A stretch of 64,000 nucleotides of DNA, from contig OY294046.1 of assembly GCA_958510825.1 (NCBI GenBank), positions 50,015,794 to 50,079,793 on the forward strand, read 5' to 3'. The translations under genes were made by a program, and so were the position numbers. The notes under the pieces were generated by a model. That model made no database searches and was not told the origin of the DNA. It saw nothing but the letters and a program-made list of their open reading frames with translations. Shown here piece after piece: positions 1 through 11,529 of this stretch (position 1 is the first letter of the stretch; every line of letters begins with the position of its first letter). The DNA comes from Brachypterus glaber. Its lineage: Eukaryota > Arthropoda > Insecta > Coleoptera > Kateretidae.

Positions 1-16
1 GTCATGGTCCATGACT

Positions 17-164
17 CATGAGAAGGACTTAATTTTGTGTTTGAAAATTGTTTCTCTTTTTAAAAAACGAATAGTCAATACAAAAATATTGTGTTTTTTT
101 AATAATTATTCGTTTTTTGAAAAGGTACACAATTAAAAAAAAAATTAAAGTCTTTCTCCATGAG
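17..164. repeat. Palindromic MITE-like element
   Basis: Inverted arms face each other: the left arm reads CATGAGAAGGACTTAATTTT near 17-38 and its complement runs near 144-163 (AAAGTCTTTCTCCATGAG). A second inner inverted pair (AAAAAACGAATAGT near 64-77 against ATTATTCGTTTTTT near 105-118) makes the whole block fold on itself. No target duplication was resolved. It is probably an old non-autonomous DNA element; the superfamily is unknown. Confidence 0.5.
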
Positions 165-900
165 TATTAACAGCGTCGACATGACATTCCGCTTGGTGAA
201 TAATAGTTTAAAGTGTCTATTTAAAAAAGTTCAAACCAATACTGAAGACAAAAAACTATATTCACGATAGTAAAAATACAGGATGACAGCATCAGATAAA
301 CGATTTCTTACACAAACTCCTCGATAAGTTGTCCTACACAGGACAAAATCAGCAATAACCAAATACTGCTGACAACACAGCTTAAAACAAAAGAACTTGT
401 TCTAACCCGGTAAAGACAAACAATAAAGCAGTTGTCAATCGATCGTCTATTTACTTGAAAAAAGAGTTTTTTTTTTAATTACTAATTTTTGCATGCCCCC
501 GGTAATGCCTACTTCGATCCGACCCGTGGTAATGATTATGTTGTGTAATGAAACCACAACTATTGAAGAGTATTTTAGAATTTAAAAAATATTTTACTAA
601 ATTCAATTATAAACTTAAACTTGCAATTTAATGATGCCACGTTTTTGTTAAACGTGTTTTAATTAAGGTTACCCGCGGTTTGGGGTATACGCGTGCTGCT
701 ACAAAAAAATAATAAATTCCTCCGGAAATACTAAAACTAAAAACAGTTTGAAGAAATAAATTTATAGAAGTATTTTGGACTAAACGCACATAAGAATAAG
801 GTTTCGCACATTTTGCTTTCCCATTTTGAAATTTTTTAAAATTTCGGAAAGCCTTGTACAATTGTATTCGTGCAAAAACTTTTCAATTTTTTTTTGCGTA
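165..900. other. Unassigned AT-rich DNA
   Basis: I see no recognisable gene or repeat boundary. A 77-codon minus-strand frame at 628-861 has no motif that I recognise and is most likely chance. Confidence 0.5.
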
Positions 901-2160
901 TTTTTGCGTTTTATGACGTTTTATGTCGATATAAATCAATTTCAAGCAAAAAAAAAATTGTCGATCGGTCGGTCGGTCCGGGAAATCTTGTGGGCACGAT
1001 AACTTAAGAACGCTTTAAGTTAGAGACTTGAAATTTGGCATACAGGTATGTTACCAAAAGTTCTCGCTCGAGATTGTGAACATTAGGGTGCGGAAAGGGC
1101 GGCAAATGGGCAAAAATACATTTTTTTTAGAAAAATTTGAAAATTGCTATATAGGGGTTTTTGAGGTTGCTGAAATTGAATGTGATAATAAATTTTTTTA
1201 ATTCCACCCCCAAGGGGGTGAGAGGGTAAATATTTTAAAATATTTTCTTTATTTTCCTCAAAATTGGTATATAGGGGCTTTTGGGGTTGACGAATTTGAA
1301 TCTGATAATAACTTTTTTCTAATTTCACCCCCTAAGGGGTGGGGGGTAGTTTTTGTGAAAACTGGTATATTGGGGTTTTTGAGGTTTCTGAAAGTGAATC
1401 TGATAATAAAAAATTCTAATTCCACCCCCTGAGGGGTGGGGGGGGGGGGGTAGTTTTCTTGAAAACTGGTGTATTGGGGTTTTTGAGGTTGCTGAAAATG
1501 AATCTGATAATAAAAATATTCTAAATCCACCCCCTGAGGGGTGAGGCGTAGTTTTCGTAAAAATTGGTATATTGGGGTTTTTGAGGTTGTTGAAAGGGAA
1601 TCTGATAATAACAAAATTCTAACTTCACCCCCAAATGAGCAGAGGGTAGTTTTCGTGAAAATTGGTATAATAAGGTTTTTATGTTTGCTGAAAGTGAATC
1701 TGATAATAAAAAAAAAAACATTTTACGCGCGGAGGTGAAAAATGGGAAAGCTCTTTTACTGGGCAGTGTATTGTAATAAAAATATATTTTTATCGTTTAG
1801 CCCGAAATTCCATTTTAAAACGATATGCTCGTTTTGAAAAAATTTCCATAGTATTCAAAAAATAAATTCTCCTTTTTATTTAAACTAAATTAAAACAAAA
1901 TATTGAGTAAAAAACTTTCCCATTTTTCACCTCTGCGCGTGAAATGGATTTTTTATTATTAGATTAAATTTCAGCCATCTAAAAATCCAAATATACCATT
2001 TTTTGAAAAAACTACCCCACCCCTCAGGGGTGAAGTTAGTTTTTTTATTATCATATTCGCTTTTAGCAACTTTAAAAACCCCAATATACCAATTTTCACG
2101 AAAACTACCCCCTGTCCCTCAGGAGGTGGATTTAGAAACAAATTATTTTAAGATTTACAA
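900..2160. repeat. Tandem ~100-bp repeats followed by inverted copies
   Basis: A leader with a (GGTC)n run near 964-978 and the phrase GAGACTTGAAATTTGGCATA (near 1024) precedes about six direct copies of a 97-120 bp unit. The phrase TATATAGGGG or TATATTGGGG followed by TTTTTGAGG begins near 1148, 1268, 1366, 1471, 1568 and 1665. Most units contain a CCCCTNAGGGG palindrome. Two units return in reverse orientation near 1960-2130. The hinge is an inverted pair, CGCGGAGGTGAAAAATGGGA near 1728 against TCCCATTTTTCACCTCTGCG near 1918. This looks like a foldback-type element with internally amplified repeats. Several open frames here on both strands are shadows of the repeat unit. Confidence 0.75.
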
Positions 2161-2180
2161 GAAAAACTTTTAAGTTTCTT

Positions 2181-2320
2181 TTTAAAAACACTCAATTTTT
2201 CACAGTTTTTTAATTCTTGAGGTAATAAATTAAAGAAAAATTGACCAGCATTTAAAAACACTCAATTTTTCACAGTTTTTTAATTCTTGAGGTAATAAAT
2301 TAAAGAAAAATTGACCAGCA
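2181..2320. repeat. Perfect 70-bp tandem duplication
   Basis: The 70 bases at 2181-2250 recur exactly at 2251-2320. Exact identity between adjacent copies in this decayed setting implies a recent local duplication. It repeats the tail end of the LINE coding relic that overlaps it on the minus strand. Confidence 0.95.
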
Positions 2321-2412
2321 TAGTACGTGGATTTTTTATAAAATTCTAGTCTATATTTAAGTAAAAGTAATAAATCTTTGTTTCTTGTGGGATTATCATG
2401 ATTAAAATTGGT
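2181..2412 (-). pseudogene. Non-LTR retrotransposon ORF2 C-terminal fragment
   Basis: Read on the minus strand, this encodes NPTRNKDLLLLLKYRLEFYK, then TYYAGQFFFNLLPQELKNCE and VFK. That matches the usual shape of the extreme C-terminus of CR1/Jockey-like reverse transcriptase polyproteins (TRNK, L.LP, FN.LP.ELK, FK). No RT catalytic boxes are present. The last segment is duplicated by the 70-bp tandem repeat, and the frame extends by chance into the neighbouring MITE. A similar C-terminus appears near 51.1 kb and 17.7 kb. It is a dead fragment; the clade call is inference. Confidence 0.6.
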
Positions 2413-2499
2413 TTTCTTTACTGTATATTTTTTGCTAAAAATAAAAGTTAAAAGTTTGAATAAATAAATTGACGGCTCAGTTAAAATTTTGTTGCTTAA

Positions 2500-2634
2500 G
2501 GGCCACTTGCACCAATGATGATTTAACTTTAAACTTGGATTAAATTGACGGCCGACCAATCAGAACGCAGCATTTTTAACTTAAACTCGGTTTAGCTGAG
2601 ATAATCCCGTAACAAAAGTTGGTGCAAGTGGCCC
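2500..2634. mobile_element. PIF/Harbinger-like MITE, 135 bp (copy 1)
   Basis: Terminal inverted repeats GGGCCACTTGCACCAA and TTGGTGCAAGTGGCCC bound a 135-bp element with no coding capacity. The 3-bp sequence TAA flanks it on both sides (2497-2499 and 2635-2637). A 3-bp TWA target duplication and GGGCC-type ends point to PIF/Harbinger. A second copy of exactly the same length lies at 22226-22360 in the opposite orientation. Confidence 0.88.
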
Positions 2635-2770
2635 TAAGTGAGCTATTTTAATGGTTGGTTTACCCAGTCACTAACACTGAACTAATTAAGAATTTAACCA
2701 ACGAAATGCCAGAATTATTTGAAACACTTAATTACATTGGTTAAACTCTTAATTTTAATCTTAATTCTTA

Positions 2771-2919
2771 GGGAACGTTCAAGTATTACGTAACGCTCCT
2801 AGGAGGGGTGGGGGTCATTTTGGAGTGCTACGCCCATGTTAATAGTATAGGAAAATAGCGTTACAGGGGGGGGGTCCAAAATGATCAAAATTCGCGTTAC
2901 GTAATACTTGAACGTTCCC
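2771..2919. mobile_element. PIF/Harbinger-like MITE, GGGAACGTTCAAG family
   Basis: A 26-bp terminal inverted repeat begins GGGAACGTTCAAGTATTACG and is matched by CGTAATACTTGAACGTTCCC. TTA flanks both ends (2768-2770, 2920-2922). The interior is G-rich on one half and carries CATTTTGGA and TCCAAAATG, so the inverted repeat continues inward. Related copies are at 40435 (one end only) and 57567-57786. Confidence 0.88.
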
Positions 2920-2922
2920 TTA

Positions 2923-3617
2923 GTAATAATGATTCGGTAAATCAACCTTAAGATAATATGTTTTAAATTAATTTTTTATTCGGTTGATTCTAAAAGAGAC
3001 ACTTTTTGTTCATGTTTTACGGGCGAAAAGTTGAACTTTGTGGCCCTGGGGCCAAAACGTTTTTTTTCACCCGCTAACTAAAACTTTTTATTTTTAAGCT
3101 TTTTAAAAGAAGATGCTTTACCTTTACTGTAATATTTATAAAGAAATATGACCTTTAGGTCAGTTTTGGTCTTGAACTAACTGTTCTTTTTGACCAGATA
3201 CAGTTATTATAATCATTTCATACAAAATAAATATTTCTACTATAACATAACCTCAAAATATATGTTAACTGATTAATCTGTATTCATCCACTAAAATAAA
3301 TTAAAAACACAAGATTTCAATTGTAAAATCAATTTCAATATTTATAGTATGAATATAACGGTTCAGAAGTATTACTATTTTCATAGCAGACACATTTTAC
3401 CAGATATTAATCACCAAGCTATAGCTTTTTTAATTTGAAAATGAAACCACACGAAAAGAAACGATTCAATTGTTTTTTAGGGATTTGATTGGATAGCAAT
3501 TTGTCATGGATAACTAGATAAGTAATAAGACACTCAAAAGAAATACTTTTTGCAATTTAAAATTAAGTATATTTTAATAATTTATTATAATTATTAACAA
3601 TCGAATAAAAAATATTG
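2923..3617. other. Unassigned AT-rich DNA
   Basis: I see no gene. A short palindrome TGGCCCTGGGGCCA lies near 3042. Nothing else can be supported. Confidence 0.5.
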
Positions 3618-3748
3618 TATAATACAAGGGCAAAAGGGTAAATTTCGATTTCGTAAGTTTATTACCCTCGGGCCGGCCCGATCGGCCTTCCCTCGGCTTC
3701 TAAAAACCTACTCAATCGAAAAACTTAACTTTTTGCCCTTGTATTATA
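3618..3748. mobile_element. Short MITE with TATAATACAAGGGCAAAA ends
   Basis: The 131-bp element starts TATAATACAAGGGCAAAA and ends with the exact complement at 3731-3748. The middle has a GC-rich patch (GGGCCGGCCCGATCGGCC, near 3670) unlike its AT-rich surroundings. TA at both ends may be a Tc1/mariner-type target duplication, but this is not decisive. Confidence 0.75.
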
Positions 3749-3942
3749 AATAACTATTGGTATTACCATTCAATAAATTTTTACTGAAAATGAATGATCG
3801 ATTAAAATAATGTTTTGTGTAATTTATTATATTAAATTACAAAGCAGAAAAACCGAAATTATCGCTTAATATATAAAAATTACAGTTAAATTTGCATAAT
3901 GACCCATAAGAAAAATAATAAATGATTTAACGAAATGTTCCC

Positions 3943-6661
3943 AAATTTATATTTAATTTAAGCACGGGTGCAGCAGAAAAATACTGATGCCAACAAAAGA
4001 ATAATTTTTTAAGTTAAAACTAGCATAACAAATTATTAATAATAATTTTCAAGAATAAAAAATAAAAAAAAAACAAATTAATAAAAAAAATATATAGAAA
4101 AAAAATCAATATTACCTCAAAAAAATCCATTAAATAAAAAACCTATATTTTTCTTCGAAACGTAAATCACTAGGGGGAGACGTGTACAATTTATCGAAAG
4201 TAGTTCGAAAAATTAAATGAAAAATCTCCAAAAGCTCGCTAATTTTTGACAAGATTTCTGAAACTTTATCGAAAAACTCAAAAATCTTTTTTTTTATCAA
4301 AAAATCAAAAATCTCAGAAATTCGTGTACAAATATTTTTGAATGGTTCACCTCGTAATTTTCAAAAAATAAAAAAAAAATAAATTACCTAAATTAAAAAA
4401 AGAAACAAAACTTTTTAATCTCAAATTATATACTAAAGGTTGATTTACTAAACCAATTAAATAAATAAACCAATGAAATGGAATGTGTCGGACTATTTCA
4501 CAAACAATATATAGGCCAACCAAAACCTTGCATTTTTAGTTTCTTGACCAATCAGATTAAAATGAATCTGATAATTTTTGCACAGGTGCAATTATCACTT
4601 GATTACTATGGAAACAAGAAACTGACAGTTACTGACATCTTAATAAATGTTATATTTTTGCAAAATGTGTTTTTAATTTGTAAAGCTTACCTTTAGTTGA
4701 TTTATTTTTGTTGATAAGCAATATAAATGCTTATTTTATTACTAAAACATCCTAGGTATAAACCCTAATTAATTTTAGATAATATATTATATTTTATGGG
4801 CTTTCCATCTTAAAAGCTTTAAATCACTGATATTCATAAATTTTAATTTATTTAATTGAATTTTGGTATCAAAAACAGGTCACTCAAAACTAATTTAAAC
4901 ACTTATTTCTTAAAAATATAAAATAATTTACTTCTTTTAAATGACGGAAATCAAAACATCAAATGACTGCGCTGGTACAGCGTTGCCAAACTTTATTAGA
5001 AACCGATCGCAAATTGTTTTTTTTTTAATTTTATTTCCTTTCAGTTGAAAACTCAACTTTTTAAACAAAAATACCAATGATTTTTATTTAAATGCTAAAA
5101 TATATGATAACAACTATTTTATTGGAATAATCTCAAGAATAAAATATTCATCAAGCAAAGTTTAGACTTGGCAATATTCGTCAACCAAGTAAAAATCGTG
5201 GTTTTAAAAAGCGCGGAAAATTTGAGCTTTAAATTTTTAATTATAGTTGTAAAATAATATTGTTGTTTAGTTCTAAAATTTTTAATTTAAATATGAAACA
5301 ACATTAAACATGGTAAAATTATATAATTCTTTATTTTGTTTGTGAAATAGTCTTTCAAAATACCATTCGTGCATGTTGAATCATACTTAATTTTTTTACT
5401 GTATATAAAAAAACATTTTGCTTAAGGAAATTTTACCAAGCAAAATATTTTTTTAATACAGTAAAAAAATTATCGATAATTCAACATGCACTTATGATAT
5501 TACTACTGATAATTTTGACATTTCAATGCTCAAACTCTTAAATTGTTTTAATTGGCCCAGAAACTTTAGGAATGAACAAAAAAAAAATTGGTAACAGCGC
5601 ATTTCTTTTTGGGTTCGTTGTGGGGGTCCAAGCTAAACTTAAATCCGAAAATTAGTCACCCCATCCCCTTGGGAAATTCCGCCATCTTGGATTAAAGGGG
5701 AGAGTTTTTATTTTTGATATAACTTTCTTTCTCGTAATTTTTCGAAAAAATGTTATGAGCACAAAGTTGTTGAGAAAAAAAAATCTTTTCAAAAATGGTC
5801 CTTTGGCACTTTTCAATTAGTGTAAAATTGTAACACATAGAGCTTGAACTAGTTTTTAATCAGAAATGTAATGACTCTTAGTTTTTTTTTTAGAAATTAA
5901 TTTGTGGACTTTTTGTACCCCTGATTAATTTTGGGTGCAAAACGAAAAAAATCCTTAGGGCGCTTTTTAAGAAAATTCGATTTTCATTTGTTTATATACT
6001 TTTTTAATGTATGTTTCATTTTTATTACGGATATCGAAAGAGTTTATTTTTTTAAGCAATATTGTAGAATATCTTTGTTTTTATTTTCATTAGTTTCTAA
6101 GATAATTAAGATCAAAATTAACAAAACTCATTTTTTAATCAAGTCAATGCAACCTGTTGATATGTTATTTTCTTTAAAAATAATTTAAAATTAGCTTAAT
6201 GCCATCTACAAATTTTATGTTAGAAAATTGCCATAAAAAAGTTACAGTCATTTTTTGGTAATTTTCTTACATCAAATTTATTGACGGCATAATTTTTTAA
6301 ATATCTGAACATCTCAACAGGTTGCAATGGCAGACTTGATTCAAACATGAGTTTAGTCAATTTAGATTTTAAATATCTTAGAAAAAAATGAAAATAAAAA
6401 CGAAGATATTCTAAAAAATTGCTTAAAAAATAAACTCTTTAGATATACACTGAAAAAAATATAAAAACAAATGAAAATCGAATCTTCTTCAAAAGCGCCC
6501 CGCTGATTTTTTTTCGTTTTGCTCCTAAAATCATCAGGCAATATCCCCAAATCAAGTTCTTAAAAACTAAGAGTGATTACATTTCTGATTAAAAATTAGT
6601 CCAAGCTCGCCGTGCAAAAATTATTCACTAATTGAAAAGTGCCAAAGGACCATTTTTGAAA
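3943..6661. repeat. 2.7-kb segmental duplication, copy 1
   Basis: This unit recurs from 6661 with a constant offset of 2718 bp in its first ~950 bp, and of 1612 bp from about 5985 on. The copies meet at 6659-6663 in a short AAAAT shared by both breakpoints. The 72-codon frame at 4478-4696 appears in both copies with two base differences, both silent. It matches no family I know and I do not call it a gene. The right third of the unit is the arm of a foldback element. Confidence 0.92.
5369..5491. repeat. Hairpin element (GTGCATGTTGAA ends)
   Basis: GTGCATGTTGAATCATACTT at 5369 faces ATTCAACATGCAC ending at 5491. Inner arms ATTTTGCTT and AAGCAAAAT continue the palindrome. The segment is absent from the second copy of the duplication because it lies inside the deleted 1.1 kb. 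Confidence 0.7.
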
Positions 6662-8462
6662 ATTTATATTTAATTTAAGCACGGGTGCAGTAGAAAAATA
6701 CTGATGCCAACAAAAGAATAATTTTTTAAGTTAAAACTAGCATAACAAATTATTAATAATAATTTTCAAGAATAAAAAATCAAAAAAAAAACAAATTAAT
6801 AAAAAAAATATATAGAAAAAAAATCAATATTACCTCAAAAAAATCCATTAAATAAAAAACCTATATTTTTCTTCGAAACGTAAATCACTAGGGGGAGACG
6901 TGTACAATTTATCGAAAGTAGTTCCAAAAATTAAATGAAAAATATCCAAAAGCTCGCTAATTTTTGACAAGATTTCTGAAACTTTATCGAAAAACTCAAA
7001 AATCTTTTTTTTTATCAAAAAATCAAAAATCTCAGAAATTCGTGTACAAATATTTTTGAATGGTTCACCTCGTAATTTTCAAAAAATAAAAAAAAAATAA
7101 ATTACCTAAATTAAAAAAAGAAACAAAACTTTTAAATCTCGAATTATATACTAAAGGTTGATTTACTAAACCAATTAAATAAATAAACCAATGAAATGGA
7201 ATGTGTCGGACTATTTCACAAACAATATATAGGCCAACCAAAACCTTGCATTTTTAGTTTCTTGACCAATCAGATCAAAATGAATCTGATAATTTTTGCA
7301 CAGGTGCAATTATCACTTGATTATTATGGAAACAAGAAACTGACAGTTACTGACATCTTAATAAATGTTATATTTTTGCAAAATGTGTTTTTAATTTGTA
7401 AAGCTTACCTTTAGTTGATTTAAATGCTTATTTTATTACTAAAACATCCTAGGTATAAACCCTAATTAATTTTAGATAATATATTATATTTTATGGGCTT
7501 TCCATCTTAAAAGCTTTAAATCACTGATATTCATAAATTTTAATTTATTTAATTGAATTTTGGTATCAAAAACAGGTCACTCAAAACTAATTTGTTCATT
7601 TGTTTATATACTTTTTTAATGTATGTTTCATTTTTATTACGGATATCGAAAGAGTTTATTTTTTTAAGCAATATTGTAGAATATCTTTGTTTTTATTTTC
7701 ATTAGTTTCTAAGATAATTAAGATCAAAATTAACAAAACTCATTTTTTAATCAAGTCAATGCAACCTGTTGATATGTTATTTTCTTTAAAAATAATTTAA
7801 AATTAGCTTAATGCCATCTACAAATTTTATGTTAGAAAATTGCCATAAAAAAGTTACAGTCATTTTTTGGTAATTTTCTTACATCAAATTTATTGACGGC
7901 ATAATTTTTTAAATATCTGAACATCTCAACAGGTTGCAATGGCAGACTTGATTCAAACATGAGTTTAGTCAATTTAGATTTTAAATATCTTAGAAAAAAA
8001 TGAAAATAAAAACGAAGATATTCGAAAAAATTGCTTAAAAAATAAACTCTTTAGATATACACTGAAAAAAATATAAAAACAAATGAAAATCGAATCTTCT
8101 TCAAAAGCGCCCCGCTGATTTTTTTTCGTTTTGCTCCTAAAATCATCAGGCAATATCCCCAAATCAAATTCTTAAAAACTAAGAGTGATTACATTTCTGA
8201 TTAAAAATTAGTCCAAGCTCGCCGTGCAAAAATTATTCACTAATTGAAAAGTGCCAAAGGACCATTTTTGAAAATATTTTTTTTTTCAACAACTTTGTAC
8301 TTTTTTTCGAAAAATGACGAGGAAGAAAGTTATATCCAAAATAAAAACTCGCCCCTTTAATCCAAGATGGCGGAATTTCCCAAGGAGGTGACTAATTTTT
8401 AGATTTAAGCTCCTCTTGGACCCCCAAATCGAACCCAAAAATATTTGCGCTGTTGCTGTTTT
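5582..8462. mobile_element. Foldback element, split by tandem duplication
   Basis: The left end (TTGGTAACAGCGCATTTCTT near 5590) and the right end (complement near 8443-8460) are inverted. Long arms also contain CCGCCATCTTGGATTAAAGG near 5680 and its complement near 8358. Inside, 5930-6190 and 6300-6550 are inverted copies of each other. The simplest reading is a ~1.3-kb palindromic element, 5582 to about 6661. Its right arm was interrupted when the 2.7-kb unit duplicated, leaving the true right tip after copy 2. Mirrored minus- and plus-strand frames in the arms are shadows. Confidence 0.72.
6662..8274. repeat. Segmental duplication, copy 2 (with deletion)
   Basis: This is a direct copy of 3943-6661. 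It lacks about 1.09 kb (the equivalent of roughly 4897-5981) and a further 20 bp near 7423. The deletion junction is near 7593, where TAATTT runs straight into GTTCATTTGTTTATATAC. Base differences between the copies are few, so the duplication is recent compared with most elements here. Confidence 0.92.
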
Positions 8463-8479
8463 TCTTTTCTTTGGCATAA

Positions 8480-9440
8480 TTTGGGATAACGTCTGGATCA
8501 AATGTCAATGACTGGGTAAACTATTTATGACAGACAACCTTTACTTCATAGACAAAGAACATAGATGAGCTGTCATCTCAAGGTTATATACAAATTTCCG
8601 AGTCCTTCATTTTGATCGGAAGTTACGTCAGAAATCAGCCGGGAAATTTAAATTAGTGGGTACAATGTAAATAAATAAATAAATGACATAACCTTACTTT
8701 TTAAAAATTACCTACATTAATTGTTTTTATTAAGCATTAGGTATATAAAATTTTATTTGTTTCTTATATTATATTAAAAAAAATCAAATTTACCTAAAAA
8801 ATATGATACTGCTGTCTACAGGTAGCAGTCGTTTTATGTTTCTACAACTTTTTATAAAACACGTCATTGCAAAGACTTTACTAGTTCTTTGAAAAAACAC
8901 TTTAAAATATACAAAAAAACACAGAAAGACTTTAAAAGTTCAAAAACGCTATTATATAGTCTATAATAAAATAAAATGTTCACCCTTCTAGCACAAAACA
9001 CCAAACGCGTAGAAAAAATTACAGAAAAACCTCGAAAACAAACTCAAAACATACATAAATTAGGTAATGTTAACCTGTTGCACGAATATGTTAGAGGTGT
9101 GTGCGAAGAATTATATTTTTATATTTAAATTACTGGTAAAAATAAATAAATATCTGTGTAGTATAACATATTGATTTAGTTTTTACATATATAACAAACT
9201 GTTGCACATCTCTAACAAAGAAAATATTCCTATCTAACGCAACACAGTGTTACCAACATAAAATATATATTTTTTTACTTTATGTTGGACAATTGGAATC
9301 CAAATGGAGGACGCATTTAGTCGGGACGCAGAAGTATGCGCAGACGGTCAAAAATCAATCTATTTGTTTATTTTGTCTATGCTTTACTCACATAAAACGT
9401 TAAGACATTATGTATATAAAATTAATGTATTTTTACTAAA
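8480..9440. other. Unassigned AT-rich DNA with an (AAAT)n run
   Basis: No gene is seen. GTAAATAAATAAATAAATGA near 8667 resembles the tail of a retroposed sequence on the plus strand, but nothing upstream is recognisable. Confidence 0.45.
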
Positions 9441-9444
9441 AATG

Positions 9445-9520
9445 ATTTAACGCAACAATCCTAAATTATTATTTAATTTGAGCATGTATGCAGCAAAAAA
9501 AAGTTTCTCAATAGTTTTTA
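9445..9520. repeat. Diverged copy of the start of the duplicated unit
   Basis: ATGATTTAACGCAACAATCC and TATTTAATTTGAGCATGTAT, then GCAGC and an A run, parallel ATGATTTAACGAAATGTTCC and TATTTAATTTAAGCACGGGT at 3921-3975. The match is too diverged to belong to the recent duplication. The start of the 2.7-kb unit is therefore probably itself an older dispersed repeat. Confidence 0.5.
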
Positions 9521-9824
9521 GGTTTTTAATAATAATATTAGTAATTAAATGGCAATAAAGAATTGTTATATTGATACTGTAAGTCTCAAATTAATAGAAA
9601 TAATGCAATAAAATGTAATTAATAAAGGTAAATACAGATAAAAACATTTGTCTTGTTTTTGCTGTAGGACGTAGTTTAGCGTAGCAAAAAAATATGATAA
9701 GTTTATGAAAGGTTTTTTTTTTTCCACCTAAGCTAAGACACTTTGAGAATAATTTTGAATACCCACATCAGCGAAAAAAACAAACTTATTATTATATTAT
9801 TCACAGCGCCTGTGCTAGAATAAT

Positions 9825-10440
9825 ATTATAGGGTAGTTTCGAATTTCCCAAAATTGCCAAAAAACGTCCTAGACAAAAAATTCTTGGATACAAATGTGTT
9901 TCATGAAAAAATAAGAAACTTTGAAAATGTCCGTACATCTGTCTGTCCGTCTGGTGTCACGTTTTTTGTGGACACGATAACTCAAAAGTTATCGGATCGA
10001 CTCGAAATTTTCGTTTGGACTTTGGAGTAAATCCAGTTCTATGAGGGAAAGATCATTTTCAATTTTTATTTTATTTGTTTTTTGCAAAAAGAAAATAAAA
10101 CAAAATGAAAATTTTTTAGTTTTTTTTGAAAATATTGTTTTTGAAAAAAAATTTTTTTTTCAATTTTTTTTTTGTTTTTCGCAAAAAGACAATTAAAAAC
10201 AAAATTGAAAAAATTTAATTTTTTTTTTTATTTTTTTTTTTTTTTTAATTAAATTCATCTCTCCTGTTGACCTCTACGCTAGGTCATTAAAAAAAAACGA
10301 ATGTTTGATTTATTTTTTATTTTTTTTTGAGCTGAAATTTGGCACAAAATATTGTTATAGTATTTTTCACGACATGATGGGATGATTTAAAATTTTCACC
10401 CTGTTGTACGCTCATGATTTGTTGAATTTCATCTTCAAAG
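9825..10440. repeat. Dispersed repeat with CTGTCTGTCCGTCTG motif
   Basis: The block has a (GTCTGTCC) run near 9940, an ACACGATAACTCAAAAGTTA phrase near 9972, and CTCGAAATTTTCGTTTGGAC. The same grammar (GTC-rich run, ACGATAACT, ACTTGAAATTTGG) starts the repeat block near 960 and the Helitron-like block near 37550. Poly-A and poly-T slippage tracts fill 10060-10260. I infer a non-autonomous dispersed element, with no boundaries resolved. Confidence 0.45.
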
Positions 10441-10627
10441 AAGCTTCTTTGTTACGCAATTTCTGTAGTAAAAGTTCTATTAAAATACATTTGGTTTGCT
10501 TACTATAGAGAGACCAGGGCTAGTTGTCGTAGGGTTAAGTTGTCGAAGTGCTTATACATATATCAAAAAGTAAAATAGATTTCTGCGTCAAACCCATATT
10601 AACCGCTGCATATTTTTTAAATTAACT

Positions 10628-10664
10628 GTGACGTTTCGACGATGAATTTTCATCGTTTTCAAAC
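10628..10664 (-). ncRNA. Degenerate hammerhead-like motif (Penelope type)
   Basis: On the minus strand it reads TTTGAAAACGATGAAAATTC followed by ATCGTCGAAACGTCA. A perfect stem ACGATGA/TCATCGT precedes GAAACGTC, the hallmark 3' half of hammerhead ribozymes in Penelope-like elements. The first core box is changed (TTGAAAA instead of CTGANGA), so cleavage is unlikely. It is probably the remnant of a Penelope terminal repeat. Confidence 0.45.
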
Positions 10665-10989
10665 CTTTATAAAGGTTTAAATAAATAATAAATTTATTAA
10701 AGATAAAAAACATAATACATACATACATACATGTATGTATAAGTATATAAAAAAAATAATATTTTTTTTTTAATCAATTTAAAATAACTAACCTTAAATT
10801 GAGTAAAATCATTTTTTTATTATAAAATGCAATATACATTGTGAGTTTTATATTATAGTATGCGAAGCATTTTATATCTTCATGGATTTTTTCTTTAAAT
10901 AATTACTTTAACTCGTGTATAGTTTTGTAACGTGTGAAAAAAAATTGTGTCTAATAATGGTGTTAGTCAAATCAGATATCCCATAAATA

Positions 10990-11522
10990 AAAGATACATA
11001 TTTTTATCATTCAATATTATTACAACTTATAATAATATATCCTTAGAATATACGAATGGTATTAGTTAAATCGAATATCCTATAAATATACAATAATATC
11101 CCGGCTTATGCGTTAGGATACCCATGGGATAAACAAAAGATACGTATTTAATATTATAGGGTAACCAAAACAGGATGTCCTGTGAATATACGAATAATAT
11201 CACGGGACATGGGTCATTGACAGCATATAAACAGGGTATCAGGGGGATATTGTGTGCTATCTGGGTATTAGTAGTGATAATAATAGTAATATGTATTTTG
11301 TGCTTATTAGGATACCTATGGGATATACAAAAGATACGTATTTTATATTATTTTTAATATTAAAGGGTAACCAAAATAAAATGTCCTGTGAATATACGAA
11401 TATTACGGGACATGGGTCATAGACAGCATATAAACAGGGTATCCGGGGTTATTGTGTGCTATCTGGGTATTAGTAGTTATAATAATAGTAATATGTATTT
11501 TGTGCTTATTAGGATTATTAAA
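10990..11522. repeat. Tandem repeat of ~206 bp
   Basis: GGGTAACCAAAACAGGATGT at 11160 recurs as GGGTAACCAAAATAAAATGT at 11366. Most of the following 150 bases are also shared (ATGTCCTGTGAATATACGAA, CATATAAACAGGGTATC, GTGCTATCTGGGTATTAGTA). A more diverged, partial unit lies near 11090-11160. The 60-codon frame at 11175-11357 lies wholly inside the repeat and is not conserved in the second unit. Confidence 0.85.
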
Positions 11523-11529
11523 AGTGGTT

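Noticed and set aside
1083..1738. Overlapping frames with QQPQKP-type repeats
   Set aside because: They follow the ~100-bp tandem unit on both strands; no independent coding evidence.
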